Positions 31,628 to 32,062 of a stretch of 32,062 nucleotides of DNA are shown here, piece after piece. The stretch spans positions 1-32,062 of IMG/VR virus record IMGVR_UViG_3300031749_000456, one strand, 5' to 3'. The number at the start of each line of letters is the position of its first letter. Within the stretch, counting starts at the first letter, position 1. The notes below the pieces were generated by a model. That model saw only the letters and a program-made list of their open reading frames with translations, had not been told where the DNA came from and did no database searches. A program made the position numbers and the translations under genes. Source of the stretch: a virus.

Positions 31628-32062
31628 ATGCAAAGAGTAAGCAGGTCTACGGCTGTGTCGGCTCTTCCGGCACCTCCTTCCGGAGGAACCCCAGGGTACT
31701 TTACCGGCGGCGACCCGGTTGCTGCAACTCCGGCGACCATCCCGGGTTACGAGTGGTTCAACAACGTACAAGAGGAGATCCTCTCGGTCATCGAGGGCGT
31801 GGGCCTCGTCGCATCGGGTGCTGACCGGACCCAGCTGAGGCAGGCAATCGAAAGCCTCATCGAGGTCAGGTCGGGAAATTATGCGCTCGATACAGGTGTT
31901 GCAAATGCCTATGTAATCGCGCTCAGCCCGGCGATCTCGGCATACACAAACGGCCTGTCGATTCGGCTCAAATTTGCACATTCCAACACCGGCGCGTCTA
32001 CCATCGATGCTGGAGCTGGCGTGGTCCCCCTGCTCAACGACGAGGGAGCAGCCCTCGTCGCC
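31628..32062 (+). CDS. tail fibre protein, N-terminal part (runs off the window)
   Basis: From ATG 31628, just after the gp48 stop and behind AAGGTG at 31617-31622, the frame stays open for 145 codons to the window end. The protein starts with SALPAPPSGGTPGYFTGGDP, the usual opening of Mu-like tail fibres, then a helical NNVQEEILSVIEGVGL stretch. A beta-rich repeat region follows (about residue 85 onward). The receptor-binding end is outside the window. Confidence 0.9.
   Translation, partial: MQRVSRSTAVSALPAPPSGGTPGYFTGGDPVAATPATIPGYEWFNNVQEEILSVIEGVGLVASGADRTQLRQAIESLIEVRSGNYALDTGVANAYVIALSPAISAYTNGLSIRLKFAHSNTGASTIDAGAGVVPLLNDEGAALVA

Noticed and set aside
1-32062. CRISPR array, tRNA or rRNA genes
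   Set aside because: I found no regularly spaced repeats and no cloverleaf or rRNA-like sequence in the stretches without genes.

Overview
The window holds most of one Mu-like transposable prophage, a contractile-tailed myovirus. Nearly every gene reads left to right, with tightly packed or overlapping starts and stops. The coding sequence is fairly GC-rich and no host gene is visible. The host is probably a proteobacterium, most likely a betaproteobacterium; that is an inference from the look of the proteins and the base composition. Neither prophage end is present: the left end with the repressor genes lies upstream of position 1, and the tail-fibre gene runs off the right edge.

Positions 83-9292 are the early and middle region. 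It contains a small regulator, the DDE transposase (MuA type) and its AAA+ partner (MuB type). After these comes a run of small, mostly uncharacterised proteins with winged-helix or cysteine motifs, then Gam, a short membrane protein split by a frameshift, an HU-family protein, an acidic low-complexity protein, a zinc-ribbon protein, GemA and a Mor-type activator. Mor presumably switches on the late genes.

Positions 9298-10712 look like a moron cargo island. It has a reverse-strand gene of unknown function behind its own sigma70-like promoter, possibly giving a leaderless mRNA, and a small forward-strand lipoprotein gene followed by a terminator.

Positions 10832-32062 are the late region. 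It starts with lysis genes (GH108 endolysin, small membrane protein, 3TM holin), followed by DNA packaging (gp27-like and gp28-like terminase subunits). Next come the portal (gp29), an F-type head protein fused to a PBECR-like nuclease domain, a 410-base gene-free gap rich in inverted repeats, and a protease/scaffold gene with an internal scaffold start. The cement protein and major capsid protein follow. The rest is head-tail connection and tail: DUF1320, tail completion, DUF1834, DUF2635, sheath, tube, a tail chaperone with a programmed -1 frameshift, tape measure, gp43, gp44, gp45, gp46, gp47, gp48 and the N-terminus of the tail fibre.

The features most worth a second look are: the textbook -1 frameshift site with its hairpin at 24541-24570; the internal scaffold start at 18341; the PBECR domain on the F-type head protein; the structured gap at 17307-17716; a 9-G tract next to two 21-bp-spaced palindromes inside an early gene (5402-5449); the poly-T frameshift at 7289-7295; and the moron pair at 9298-10645.
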